Below, piece after piece: positions 9,861-19,389 of a stretch of DNA of 64,000 nt. The translations under genes were made by a program, and so were the position numbers. A model generated the notes under the pieces. The model was not told the DNA's origin, made no database searches, and worked only from the letters and a program-made list of their open reading frames with translations. The stretch's first letter is position 1; each line of letters opens with the position of its first letter. The stretch comes from Vibrio maritimus (GTDB lineage Bacteria > Pseudomonadota > Gammaproteobacteria > Enterobacterales > Vibrionaceae). Location: NCBI GenBank assembly GCA_003263775.1, contig JYJJ01000064.1:185881-249880 (forward strand). Reading direction: 5' to 3'.

Positions 9861-11270
9861 TTACTTTGGTTCTGCGCGCGAGGCTCTGTTTTTCTCAAAT
9901 TGAGAAGCGATTTGTGAGACAGCAATAGTGAGTGCAGCGAGGATATAAATGGGCCATACGAACCCTTGTGTTAAGAAGGTGCCTGATACAAAGGTGCCAA
10001 CAAGCCCGCTATAAACGGCCATGGCCATTGAACGAAGGTAAGGAGGAATGTCGTCGCTGCTATCCAGGTTTTTGAGAGTTTGCCTCGCACACTTAATCAA
10101 ACTGGTGATAAAAAGCAAAAACACCGTTAGGCCGAGAAAACCGGATTCTGCAAGCACGCCGAACCAGGTGCTGTGCACGGCGTGGTTTAGCCCATCCCAA
10201 TGGGGGCTGTAAAAGAAGTAGTTGTAATAGAAGTTATCTAACCCAACCCCGAGTAGGGGATTATCTACGGCCATTTTAAACGCCGCTTCCCAAGCATAAA
10301 CGCGTCCCATTGCTGACTCATCGATACCCGACTCGGCAGCGCCCCCTGAGGATCGGCTTGAAATACCGGCGACGGCGTAGAGTACCACCGCGCCAAAAAA
10401 GCCGAGTGAAAAGAACAACACTTTCGACTGGATAAATCGCCAACCAAACACGCCGAACACAGCGAGCGAGCCTAGCAGGCCCCCTCGACTTTGCGTGGCA
10501 AGAACCGCAAAAAATAGAACGATGGAAGTGGCGGCTGCGAGCAATCGCATCGGTATGCCGACACCACGAGTAGTGGCGGTCGCAACGGTAAAGGCTAATG
10601 GAAACATCAGCACCAGCGCTAAATCATTTGGATCGCCAAGCATAGAACCAAAGCTACGTCCTATGGTGACTCGTGAGCCTTCAACCAAACCAATGCCGTT
10701 AATGGAGTTTGATAGCGCTTTACACCCGACAATGAGCCCGGCGATAACAATAGCGAAAGAAAATCGAGACAGCTCTTTTGATGAGGTGATTAGCCAAGAT
10801 ACTGCAAGCGTCATAATGATGATCTTTACGTAGTTGCCGGTGAACATTGAGATGGCCACACCTTTGTTCGACGCAAACGGGATACCGACGATCACCAGGC
10901 CCCAAAACACCAGTAACCAAAAGTAGGTGGGGTGCCAATAGAGCCTCAGTTTCTGACTAAACACGGTATGCCAAATAAGCGCAGCCAAGGCGCCAGCTGA
11001 GAGCATCAAAGGGATCTTGAGCGGGTAAAGTACCGGGAAGACTTCATGTATTCGGAAGAACGAAAATACGATAAATAGAGTCACCAGCCAAAAAGTTTGG
11101 CTAAGTACCACCAAAATCCCAATTGGTAACAGTGCGACCACTAGGCCTATCACAGGATGTGGTGCCAACACCCATGCTGCCCCAACCAAACCACACAAAA
11201 CCAAACTCAGCACAATATGTTTGCTGTGTTTAACCTGGTCGATTGAAGATGTGGCGGATGATTGAGTCAT
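9861..11270 (-). CDS. sypL: SypL-like O-antigen ligase/polymerase (Wzy_C)
   Basis: Membrane protein of 469 aa with about 11 hydrophobic segments and the Wzy_C/O-antigen-ligase core. The central part has SRGGLLGSLAVF. A large periplasmic loop follows with DNPLLGVGLDNFYYNYF and the catalytic-type His in NHAVHSTWFGVLAESGFLGL. It should polymerise or ligate the syp repeat unit. The name follows my recollection of the V. fischeri order (K flippase, L ligase). It starts a unit behind its own sigma-54-type promoter. Confidence 0.82.
   Translation of the reverse strand: MTQSSATSSIDQVKHSKHIVLSLVLCGLVGAAWVLAPHPVIGLVVALLPIGILVVLSQTFWLVTLFIVFSFFRIHEVFPVLYPLKIPLMLSAGALAALIWHTVFSQKLRLYWHPTYFWLLVFWGLVIVGIPFASNKGVAISMFTGNYVKIIIMTLAVSWLITSSKELSRFSFAIVIAGLIVGCKALSNSINGIGLVEGSRVTIGRSFGSMLGDPNDLALVLMFPLAFTVATATTRGVGIPMRLLAAATSIVLFFAVLATQSRGGLLGSLAVFGVFGWRFIQSKVLFFSLGFFGAVVLYAVAGISSRSSGGAAESGIDESAMGRVYAWEAAFKMAVDNPLLGVGLDNFYYNYFFYSPHWDGLNHAVHSTWFGVLAESGFLGLTVFLLFITSLIKCARQTLKNLDSSDDIPPYLRSMAMAVYSGLVGTFVSGTFLTQGFVWPIYILAALTIAVSQIASQFEKNRASRAEPK
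9892..9906. promoter_or_regulatory. Perfect syp-enhancer palindrome inside the 3' end of sypL
   Basis: TTCTCAAATTGAGAA is a perfect palindrome and a full match to the SypG enhancer pattern TTCTCANNNTG. It lies within the last codons of sypL, upstream of sypM. Confidence 0.6.
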
Positions 11271-11308
11271 AATTACCTAGCACTGTGTTCGTCGTTAATG
11301 ACTAACTA

Positions 11309-11324
11309 GGCAAATAGAGTGCCA
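11309..11324 (-). promoter_or_regulatory. Sigma-54 promoter upstream of sypL
   Basis: Minus-strand TGGCACTCTATTTGCC is a near-perfect -24/-12 element, 39 bases before the sypL ATG. It occupies the place where V. fischeri has the sypI promoter. Confidence 0.82.
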
Positions 11325-11404
11325 AACATCGAAATGTGCCGGAGGCCTTGTGCAGTGGGCGCCTAGAGGGAGTAGATTCAGTCCTAATTACAGAAACAGA
11401 GAGT

Positions 11405-11431
11405 TTCTCATTTTGGGAATCAAATTGAGCG
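11405..11431. promoter_or_regulatory. Paired syp-enhancer-like sites upstream of sypL
   Basis: TTCTCATTTTGGGAA (11405-11419, plus strand) and CGCTCAATTTGATTC (11417-11431, minus strand) both fit CTCANNNTG. They lie about 95 and 107 bp upstream of the -24/-12 element. Confidence 0.6.
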
Positions 11432-11438
11432 GCGAGAA

Positions 11439-12472
11439 TTACGCTTTGAGTCCGTATACCCCGAGCATCGTCGGTATGACTACATCGGTAGAGTAATTGA
11501 GTTCAATGGTTTGCTGGGCGTGATACTTGATTTGCGAGCGTTTCGCGTCTGAAAGTGAAAACCAAGTGTTTAGTGTGGCTCTCATATCTTCGGCAGATGA
11601 GGTGATCCAGCCGTTACTACCCGTATCAATCACACTAGGAAGCTCACCAAGCTCGAAACTTATCACCGGTATTCCCCTAGACATGGCTTCTAGTGCTGCA
11701 TGGGGAGGCCTTCATAGCGTGATGTTATCAAAAGGAGGTCTACACTTTTCCATACCTCATTCATATTGGATTGGTGTCCGTGAAACTGTACGTTTGGCGG
11801 AGCAATCTCTTTTAACAGCGCTTCCATTGGTCCTGAACCATAGATATGAAAATCCTGGTTTGGAAAGTGTGTGGCCATTTCAATAAAGGTATCTGGGCCT
11901 TTTTCTTCACTTAACCTGCCGACAAACGCGACACTGCGTGACGTAAGTGAAACAAGCGGCGCTTTGGGAACAAAGTTTTTTACCAGTATGCTTTTGTAAG
12001 GAAGCTTCGATTGAATAGTGCGACTGACGCAGATACGTTGCTCGCTAAGGAAAGCACTGAATCTATCGAGAGCATCATAAAGTTTGACGCGACCTTTTGG
12101 CGTTTCTCCAGCGTGAAAGCTTGAAACAATGCGAATTGAGTTGGTGAAGCCAATAAGGCGAGTGACCCGCGCTAAAAGGCTGCCTTTATAACCATGCGTA
12201 TGAATGACAGCTGGGCGTTGATTGTGTTGATCAGCGCTAGAAATGGCCTCTTTAAGACGTAACAGTGGGTGAGTGTTGGGATACTCACGGCTCAGGGTCA
12301 TGGTAGGGATTGAATTCTGGATTAGTGCCGTTTCTAGCGGCGGAGTTGGGTGGTATTCGTTGGAAAATACCACCCTTACCTGGTAGTTGTGAGCGAGCAA
12401 TCCCTTAGAGAGCTCCAAGACATGGGTCTCTATGCCACCAAACGAGCGGCTATCGAGTAGTAACCAAATCAC
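11439..12472 (-). CDS. sypH: SypH-like glycosyltransferase, family 4 (two frameshifts)
   Basis: GT-B glycosyltransferase of about 345 aa. It starts WLLLDSRSFGGIETHVLELSK, has VIHTHGYKGSLLAR in the acceptor half, and VAFVGRLSEEKGPDTFIE with SRYEGLP...ALEAMSRGIPV in the donor half. As written, its start is fused to sypG by one missing A. A second missing base (C run near 11700) splits off the last 81 codons. The proposed GTG start (12472) lies 5 bases after the restored sypG stop. Confidence 0.85.
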
Positions 12473-12476
12473 CGGA

Positions 12477-13987
12477 TTAAGAGGCACTGTCTTCAGCTTC
12501 CCATGCTTGTTTTTGCGATATACGGTGGAGGGGCTGAGCTCTAGTAACACCGCAGCATTGAGTACATTACCATCGCAGTAGTCAATGGCTTGCTGAATGG
12601 TCTCCCGTTCTATTTGCCACATCGGACGTATGGTGACCCCTTGAGAGTTGTTTGGTTCTGCGTTTGGCGGGGTGTGACTCACAGGGCTCTCCATTGGCAT
12701 AGAAGTAGTGGCCATTTCAGGGGCAGATTCGACAATCGGGCTAGGCGCTGGGCTGGTCTGCTGTACGACAGAAAGACGGTTATTAGGCGCCTGCGAGGCC
12801 GATGATTTAGTGGCAGTTGAAGCCATGACTTCGGGCGGTAAGTGTGACACTCCGAGAGACTTTTCATCATTGAGCACCACAATATTGCGGATAATATTTT
12901 GCAGCTGACGTACGTTGCCGGGCCAAGGGTAGCGTTTCAGATAGCGTTGCGCGTCTTTCGCTATGGTTTCAAACTTGCGTCCATCTTGCTTGGAATAGAT
13001 ACGTAGGAAATGTTCGGCTAGCGTGACGATGTCACGGTCGCGCTCTCGCAGTGGCGGCATATGAATGGGAACAACGTGCACGCGATAGTAAAGGTCTTCT
13101 CTAAAGCGGCCTTCTTGAACCTCTAATAATGGATCTCGGTTGGTTGCGCAGATAATGCGTACGTCTACTTTTTGCTCTTTGGTGGCACCTAAAGGTGTAA
13201 AGGTGCCCGTTTGAAGAAAACGCAGCAGTTTTTTCTGCATTTCCAAATCCATCTCGCAAAGTTCATCCAAAAAAAGCGTGCCGCCATCGGCGAGCGAGGC
13301 GGCGCCTTTACGGTCAGTTGCTGCGCCAGTAAATGCCCCTTTTACATGACCAAACACTTCACTTTCCATCAGATCTTTTGGAATAGCACCGCAGTTGATG
13401 GCAACAAATGCTTTGTCTTTGCGGTTACTTTCATTGTGAATGGCATTGGCGCAAACCTCTTTACCTGTACCACTTTCACCAATAATGAATACGCTGGCGT
13501 TGGTGTCAGAGACCGCATCAATGATTTTATACACGCCCTGCATTGGGATGCTGGCACCAATAAAATCGTGGAAGCGTTCGCGATCCATTTTTTGCTGAAT
13601 ATCATCCAGCATGGTTTCAAGCTCAGCTTGCTTAAGGTGGATTTGGATCGAGGTTTTGAGTCTGTCAGCGCGGATTGGCTTTTCGAGGAAATCTTTCGCG
13701 CCTTTTTGAATTAACTTCACTGCCGTATCTACGCTGCCGTGCGCGGTAACGACTACAACGGGAATGCTAATATTTTTCTCTTCAAGCCACTCCAAAATCT
13801 CGTCCCCTTGCATATCGGGTAGCTGCAGATCGAGGATGATAAGAGAAGGGATCGTACGTTCAAGTATGCGCTTTGCTTCACCGCCTGTTGCAGCATGAAG
13901 TAAGTCAAAAGGTTCATTCTTTAAGTATTGTTTGTAGAGAACGGCGAGAGAAGACGAGTCCTCTACCAAGAGTACCTTGGGTGTCAT
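12477..13987 (-). CDS. sypG: SypG-like sigma-54-dependent response regulator
   Basis: NtrC-class activator of the syp promoters. The receiver domain spans residues 1-125, with phospho-acceptor Asp in IILDLQLPD and VVTAHGS. The AAA+ domain (about 145-375) has Walker A GESGTGKE and the sigma-54 contact loop GAFTGA. A Pro/Ser-rich linker is followed by a Fis-type helix-turn-helix (ALLELSPSTVYRK). One extra A in the run near 12520 gives the ending KKQAWEAEDSAS and a stop at 12479-12477, instead of fusion to SypH. No cognate kinase gene lies here. Confidence 0.92.
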
Positions 13988-14117
13988 ACTTACAATCCTT
14001 TGTTTTATTCGACGTTGTACTTTTAATGATAGTACAGATTGTCAATTTGCAACAAAGTATCGCCTGTTAAGGTACTGAATAATAACAATTTGACAAGGAA
14101 CCTCTCAAAATGAGGAC

Positions 14118-14834
14118 TTAAATCGATTGAGATAGGAAGCGGTTGTTGCGAACTTTGGTTTTCATCCAGTTGGTTACACGATTCGGTAGCCAGCTCAAGC
14201 GATCGATTTCTCGACAGATCTCGCTGGCAAGCGAAGGTTGATCTCGATAGTTGAGCACGGAACCCAGCAGCTGAACGGACGTGGCGTCGTTCAAAATTTG
14301 TGTCGCCTCTGTCACCTGATTGGTCATAGTGACGCCGCTAAGCACCACTAAAAAGGTACCGTCGCAGGCATTAGCCACCACTTGAGCTGGTATGTTGTTT
14401 TGATTGACGTTGAGAATGGGGGAAGTATCAAACACGACTCGGTCATATTCTTCCAACCAGAGCTCTGTCTGCTTGCGAAGTTGGATTGGGTCTTTAAACC
14501 GCAAACGTGTTTTCGGGTCGCTCGGCACACTGACCCCCAAAAACACTTTGGGAGACGAGGAATCGCTGTCTTGTTCTTGAAGCAATTGACTAGCGGTATC
14601 ACTGTTGTCCGAAGGCATATCAAAATCGAGTGGTACTAAACTCGGTCGAAACATATTTAAATCGACGAGTAGTGTTTTGTAGCCAGCCAATAGATAACGT
14701 TCGGTCAGCGCTTTTGCTAGTGTTGTCGTACCTTCCCCACTATTACAAGCGGTCAGGCAAATAGAGCGGCACTGCTTTAACTCAGCATTTAGATACAGCT
14801 CTTCAATCTCAGCATGAGTGGCAGGTATCGTCAT
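14118..14834 (-). CDS. sypD: SypD-like CpsD/CapB-family ATPase (BY-kinase-like)
   Basis: P-loop protein of 238 aa related to the kinase domain of Wzc/CpsD. It has the Walker A NSGEGTTTLA and the Walker A' VDLN segment, with a downstream VFDTSPIL (Walker B-like). It lacks an N-terminal Wzz domain and an obvious C-terminal tyrosine cluster. It likely regulates polymer length or export together with SypC and SypO. The ATG at 14834 overlaps the sypC stop (TGATG). Confidence 0.8.
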   Translation of the reverse strand: MTIPATHAEIEELYLNAELKQCRSICLTACNSGEGTTTLAKALTERYLLAGYKTLLVDLNMFRPSLVPLDFDMPSDNSDTASQLLQEQDSDSSSPKVFLGVSVPSDPKTRLRFKDPIQLRKQTELWLEEYDRVVFDTSPILNVNQNNIPAQVVANACDGTFLVVLSGVTMTNQVTEATQILNDATSVQLLGSVLNYRDQPSLASEICREIDRLSWLPNRVTNWMKTKVRNNRFLSQSI

Positions 14835-16939
14835 CACAGGGCTCCGATAATAGCAATGGTCGAAACGATTCGGAAAATATCAGTGAGACCCAATCGTGCT
14901 TGTTCAGCAAAGCTGTTGCGGCGATCGGGTACATAAACGGTATCGCCAGCGCGAAGTACAGGTAGCATTCGAATGTCTGCTGTTTTACTAAACTCAACCA
15001 AATCAAATGAGCGAGCTTGTCCTTGGCAGCACGACATATTGACGATGCTGATTTTACTGACGTAAGCACGCTCATCCGGCCCGCCAGCTTCGGCTAAGAT
15101 ATCCAAAATAGTCATGTTGTCATTAAATACATAACGGCCTGGGCTTTTCACTGCACCGAGTACTCGAACCGTTTTTTCTTTTGGTTTATCAAGCCAGTTT
15201 TTGTTTTTCTCCGGGACATAGATAGTATCCCCTGGTTTCACTAGCGGTAGAATGGATTCATCACCTGTTTCAAAGTAAGTCGACAAATTGAGCCTACTGA
15301 CTTTCGCATAAGGTTTGTCACGATGTGTGACACGAATGTTGTGAATGTCGGCGTCTTTGGTTGGTCCATCTGCTGCTGAGAGGATGTCTAGAAAATGCAT
15401 CTCGTTGGTAAAGCGATAGCGTCCGGGCGCATTGACCTGACCAAATACGTAGATGGACGCATCAGAGCTTTGTCTTACCCATTGCGCTTTGTTGTCTGAC
15501 GGATCTTGCGGAAGATCGTGTACCCTTATAACCGCGCCCGCGCCAATAAATGGCAACTCAGATTGTGGTGCGCCTTTTTTAATGAACTCATCGAGGTTAA
15601 ACACCACGGTTTTTCCGCCGTTTGCCACTTCGATTTTAGAGGTATCTGCACGCCCCTTAGGGCCACCAACGTGTGCCAGCAAATCCATCAAATCCATTTC
15701 ATCTGACCATTCGATACGGCCGGGTCTGACGACTTCGCCAATGACATTCACTGCGCGGTCAGGTGAGATTTTTAACCATGACTTTTCATTGATATCTGTC
15801 TTCTCAGGTACAAAAATCGCGTCACCAGCTTCGATAAGTGGTGCTTGAGCTGTACTTAACCCTTCGGTGTAAGCGGTCATATCAAAAGGTATGATTGAAC
15901 CGTCTGATTTAATCACTCGCATCTGACGAGATTCGGCAAAACGCGTTGGACCGCCGGCATTGGCGAGTATATCCATAAATGTCGCGCCGGGCTTACCCTC
16001 GAACGCACCGGGCGCGGCCACTTCACCCATGACATAAACGGTGTTTGAGCCTGATTTGATTTCCTCTTCTTGCTTAGGAACAAATATAGTTGCACCCGGC
16101 TGCAATGGTGGCAGTAGTGAGGTATCACCACTGTCTAAGTAGCGTTTTAAGTTGAATAGAATAGGGGAGTTATTACTGATAACACGAATTTGCTCGACAC
16201 TGGCATAACGCGTTACTCCCCCTGCGCGCATGAGTACATCGACAAGGTCGGTATTGGCTTTGTAAGAAAATGAGCCTGGGGCATTGACCTCACCAAACAC
16301 CTTGATCGCTTGGCGAGAATCGGCACTGTCACCAGAGTCAGCGAGCTTTGCCGCATCAAACTCTTGCTCAACATTACCGACAAGCGGCGAAGCTGGGACA
16401 AAGAGAATATCTAAAGACTCCAGTGCGGGTAAGTCGCTGTCATCACCAGTATCAAGGAACTGTTTGTAATCAAACTCACTGCGCTCCGCTCCTCTTCGGT
16501 GAATCATTTTATTGAGCTGAGCCCCAGCTCTTAGGCCGCCAGCGGCTTGTAGCGCCATTTGTACATTCGAGTTGTAAGGGATGGTGTATTCGCCAGGCGC
16601 CTCAACGTAACCCTGCACGGAAATCAGGATCTGACGCTGGGCGATGAATACTTTGACGTTGCTGGTATCGCGAAAGATAGTGCCAAGGGCATCAACCACA
16701 ACAGACTCGAGCTGGGTTTCATCAAATCCCGCAACGAAGACTTGTCCGACTTCAGGAAGATTAATGCGACCGCGTTTGTCGACTTGAAATGCTCGGTTAA
16801 GGCTAGACTCGCCAGGTAGGTCAACTTGAACAAGGTCGCCTACTTGGACGTTTTTTTCGTCAGCGAGTGCAGCTGGGCTGAACACAACCACCAACATTGC
16901 CAATAACAGTGTTGCTAGGGTATTGAGAAGCTTCATCAT
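14834..16939 (-). CDS. sypC: SypC-like outer-membrane polysaccharide export protein
   Basis: Wza/KpsD-type exporter of 701 aa. A cleavable signal peptide (LLAMLVVVFSPAALA) precedes a Poly_export domain (LVQVDLPGESSLNRAF). Several SLBB repeats then each show a variant of APGSF...DVLMRAGG and end in TIFVP or TVYVP. About six repeats are visible, more than in Wza. The last residues form a hydrophobic segment. The start has AAAGGAG upstream and overlaps the sypB stop. Confidence 0.9.
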   Translation of the reverse strand: MMKLLNTLATLLLAMLVVVFSPAALADEKNVQVGDLVQVDLPGESSLNRAFQVDKRGRINLPEVGQVFVAGFDETQLESVVVDALGTIFRDTSNVKVFIAQRQILISVQGYVEAPGEYTIPYNSNVQMALQAAGGLRAGAQLNKMIHRRGAERSEFDYKQFLDTGDDSDLPALESLDILFVPASPLVGNVEQEFDAAKLADSGDSADSRQAIKVFGEVNAPGSFSYKANTDLVDVLMRAGGVTRYASVEQIRVISNNSPILFNLKRYLDSGDTSLLPPLQPGATIFVPKQEEEIKSGSNTVYVMGEVAAPGAFEGKPGATFMDILANAGGPTRFAESRQMRVIKSDGSIIPFDMTAYTEGLSTAQAPLIEAGDAIFVPEKTDINEKSWLKISPDRAVNVIGEVVRPGRIEWSDEMDLMDLLAHVGGPKGRADTSKIEVANGGKTVVFNLDEFIKKGAPQSELPFIGAGAVIRVHDLPQDPSDNKAQWVRQSSDASIYVFGQVNAPGRYRFTNEMHFLDILSAADGPTKDADIHNIRVTHRDKPYAKVSRLNLSTYFETGDESILPLVKPGDTIYVPEKNKNWLDKPKEKTVRVLGAVKSPGRYVFNDNMTILDILAEAGGPDERAYVSKISIVNMSCCQGQARSFDLVEFSKTADIRMLPVLRAGDTVYVPDRRNSFAEQARLGLTDIFRIVSTIAIIGAL

Positions 16940-17793
16940 TGTGCTCCTTTGTCAGCAGCTCCATGTCCAGTATGGCTACTTTCGGTGGCTCTATAGTTAT
17001 CAGCAATGACATCAACGCTTACGCGGCGGTTGGTGAGCATGACGCCCGGTGTGTTTCCCTCATATAAGGGCAACTCTTCGCCTAAGGAGTGTGTGTCGAT
17101 GCGATTTGGTGCTAATCCAAAGATGGTTAGGTAACGTTTTACCTGTTGCGCGCGTCCTTTGGCGATTCGCTCGTTGTATTCTTTCGTTCCGGTCGCATCT
17201 GCGTGGCCTGTGACCGACAATCGAATGTTCGGGTACTGTTTTAAAATGTTCGCTGCCTCGGCTAAGTGCCCCATGTATTTGGGATTCACTTCTATAGAGT
17301 CATAGGCAAACTGATTGTCGACATTTAAAAGGTTGTAGATGCGTCTTACTACCGACATTTGGTCATCAAATGCCGCCCCTTTTGCTGGTGGCGCGCAGGT
17401 TGCTTGGCTCAATACGTAGTCTAGTCGTAGCTCTAGGTCGTTCAATTTTTTTCGCTGGATAACGATGTCGTTGGCGGCGTCAATCCAGAGTCCGCCCTCA
17501 AGCTCTCGTGCGATACGGTTTTGCTTCTCCTGAGCTTGCAATACTGCAGCGGGAAAGCACCATTGAGCGCCTTCTTGTATTAGCGAATCTAAGTGGAGTT
17601 TGGTCAGCTTCCAATCGAAGCGCAGCCCATGCTCTGGGCCGAGTGGTTCGTCTGGCATGACAGGTGAAAAATCGGAGCCTACATATTGTTCGGCAATGCC
17701 TCCGGTTCCATCATCAGGATAACTGGTACATGCAACCAGAAGACTTGCCAAAATACAGGTTAATGCTTGTTTTATACCCGTGTTTACTTCCAT
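16936..17793 (-). CDS. sypB: SypB-like OmpA-family lipoprotein
   Basis: About 285 aa with a lipoprotein signal (CILASLLVAC, modified Cys near residue 20) and a C-terminal OmpA peptidoglycan-binding domain (IRLSVTGHADATGTKEYNERIAKGRAQ, LGEELP, NRRVSVDV). It likely anchors the export apparatus to the cell wall. ATG 17793 has AGGTGG upstream. An in-frame codon at 17889 would put a non-signal tail in front of the signal peptide and overlap sypA. Confidence 0.86.
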   Translation of the reverse strand: MEVNTGIKQALTCILASLLVACTSYPDDGTGGIAEQYVGSDFSPVMPDEPLGPEHGLRFDWKLTKLHLDSLIQEGAQWCFPAAVLQAQEKQNRIARELEGGLWIDAANDIVIQRKKLNDLELRLDYVLSQATCAPPAKGAAFDDQMSVVRRIYNLLNVDNQFAYDSIEVNPKYMGHLAEAANILKQYPNIRLSVTGHADATGTKEYNERIAKGRAQQVKRYLTIFGLAPNRIDTHSLGEELPLYEGNTPGVMLTNRRVSVDVIADNYRATESSHTGHGAADKGAQ

Positions 17794-17839
17794 GTAGTGA
17801 CCACCTATTTTGCCAACTTTATAGTCTAATATTTTGAGG

Positions 17840-18172
17840 CTATAAGTACTCGTTACTGGCGTGAGTATTGACTGGAATCGCCTGACCAATTCGAAGTAAC
17901 TTTATGATTTGCAGGGGCTGTCCTGTGACATTTTCCAGACGCATTTTTCGTTCACGTTCAACGAGTCGCTTATACAAATAAACAATAGCACCGATGCCAG
18001 AAGAATCCATAAAGCGCACTTGTTCTAGGTCGATTTCTATTTCTTGGTGTCCATCATTGTGAATGATGTCATCAATTTGAGCTTGAGCCGATCGGCTGCC
18101 TCGAGCATCAAAATCGCCTAAAACTTTTACTTGAAGGGTTTGAGTGTTGGTTTCTGCTTTTAGTAGTTCCAT
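17840..18172 (-). CDS. sypA: SypA-like STAS-domain regulator
   Basis: A 110-aa single STAS domain like anti-sigma-factor antagonists. The phosphorylatable Ser lies in FMDSSGIGAIVYLYKR. In V. fischeri, SypA is needed for biofilm and its Ser is controlled by SypE; no sypE is found in this locus. ATG 18172 (GAGGA about 10 bases upstream) is chosen because the longer open frame from 18238 would overlap the -24/-12 promoter. Confidence 0.87.
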   Translation of the reverse strand: MELLKAETNTQTLQVKVLGDFDARGSRSAQAQIDDIIHNDGHQEIEIDLEQVRFMDSSGIGAIVYLYKRLVERERKMRLENVTGQPLQIIKLLRIGQAIPVNTHASNEYL

Positions 18173-18221
18173 GGTCTTGTCCTCGTCCTGAATGGCCAAA
18201 TTGTTTCTACATCTAATAGAT

Positions 18222-18237
18222 TGCATGGAGTGTGCCA
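18222..18237 (-). promoter_or_regulatory. Sigma-54 promoter upstream of sypA
   Basis: Minus-strand TGGCACACTCCATGCA has the GG/GC pair in exact -24/-12 register. The predicted transcript start is about 39 bases before the sypA ATG. Confidence 0.82.
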
Positions 18238-18286
18238 ATAATTTAGTTATTATATTTCAATGGCTTATTGTCTTGTGGCGGTGTGT

Positions 18287-18321
18287 TTATCAAATTGAAG
18301 ATGTGATTCTCAAATTGAAAA
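18287..18321. promoter_or_regulatory. Two phased syp-enhancer-like sites upstream of sypA
   Basis: TTATCAAATTGAAGA (18287) and TTCTCAAATTGAAAA (18307) lie exactly 20 bp apart, two helical turns, on the same face. They are about 64 and 84 bp upstream of the -24/-12 element. The second fits the SypG enhancer pattern fully. Confidence 0.65.
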
Positions 18322-18464
18322 TAGAAATAGCAGGGTGAGAAAGGAAAAATGTAGCGGAAGGCGGTAAATAGATAGCCTTAATGAGGTGATGTGGAAGAAT
18401 TGCAATCTAGCTCCACCACTAGCGAGTGGCAGAGCAAGATTCTGCTAATAGATAATGGCCGTTT

Positions 18465-19378
18465 TCACCATGGCTTGAAGCGGCGAACGCTAGGGTAGGT
18501 GACGAAGGTTTGCACATGTTTTGCGGTGCGATGGAAATAACCTTTGTGCTGCGAAGCATACTCACAGTAGGCGTCCATTAAACGCTCATCGACAAAGCGC
18601 TTGGCTTTAGAGCATTGGGCTTGAGCAAAGCTGACATGACGCTGAGCAATCGTCTTCATCGCTTCGATACGTTTTGGAACATTCGAAGAGACGCTGCCTT
18701 GGCGCATCAGGTAGTGCATGCGAATTTCGTTGGTAAACGACACGTCACCAATCTCACTTAACTTTAACCACAGATCCCAATCACTGGCACTTGGTAATTC
18801 ACAGTCAAACCCTTGTACTTGAAGGTAAGCATCACGGCGACACATGACCGAAGAAGTACCGACTATGTTCTCTTTAAAGAGCATCGCGGTTGCATGGTTT
18901 AACATTTGATAGCCGGTAGTGGCAGATTGCGATTCAATATGGCGTTGAAACTCGGGCCAGTATTGAAAACATGGAATGATGAACTCGTTTGCTTCATTGA
19001 TGTGCTCGTAATTGGTAAAGCTGAGTACGCAGTTGGGGTGCTCACTCATAAAAGCCACTTGTTCGGCGAGTTTACTGTGTGTCCATAGATCATCAGCATC
19101 TAAAAATGCTATCCATTCACCTTTGCTTGCGATACGCCAAGATTTCGAGCGGCGCCAGGCCCTCCACGCTCACTTAGAATGAGTGAGATATGTGGATGGG
19201 TATGACTTAACTCAGTTAAGTACTCACGTGAACCGTCCGTGGAACCATCGTCAACGAACAGGATTTCGTAATGGGTATAAGTCTGCTGCTCTATGCTTTG
19301 TAAGCACTGAGGAAGGTACGCCAAACAGTTGAAGTTTGGAATGACAATACTGACGCTTGGGGTTGAATGTGAAGTCAT
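18465..19378 (-). CDS. Family 2 glycosyltransferase of the accessory module (frameshifted)
   Basis: GT-A fold glycosyltransferase of about 304 aa. The N-terminal VSIVIPNFNCLAYL, VDDGSTDGS and GGPGAARNLG match family 2. One missing A (AAA run near 19125) breaks the frame, and restoring it yields the metal-binding AFLDADDLW. The C-terminal half has SASDWDLWLKLSEIGDVSF and MRQGSVS, typical of WfgS/WfeV-like repeat-unit enzymes. It is the last gene of the module upstream of sypA and starts 12 bases after the wzx stop. Confidence 0.83.
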
Positions 19379-19389
19379 GTTGGAATTCC

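Noticed and set aside
13211..13714. 167-codon plus-strand open frame opposite sypG
   Set aside because: Shadow of the conserved AAA+ domain on the other strand; no domain and no ribosome site.
14101..14115. CCTCTCAAAATGAGG before sypG as a sixth SypG site
   Set aside because: It has the half-site pattern, but no -24/-12 element with correct spacing is present in the 130-base gap; sypG may be read from the sypA promoter.
15453..15848. 131-codon plus-strand open frame opposite sypC
   Set aside because: Shadow of the SLBB repeats in sypC.
18173..18238. Longer sypA reading frame starting at 18238
   Set aside because: It would overlap the -24/-12 promoter; ATG 18172 has a ribosome site and gives a normal STAS domain.
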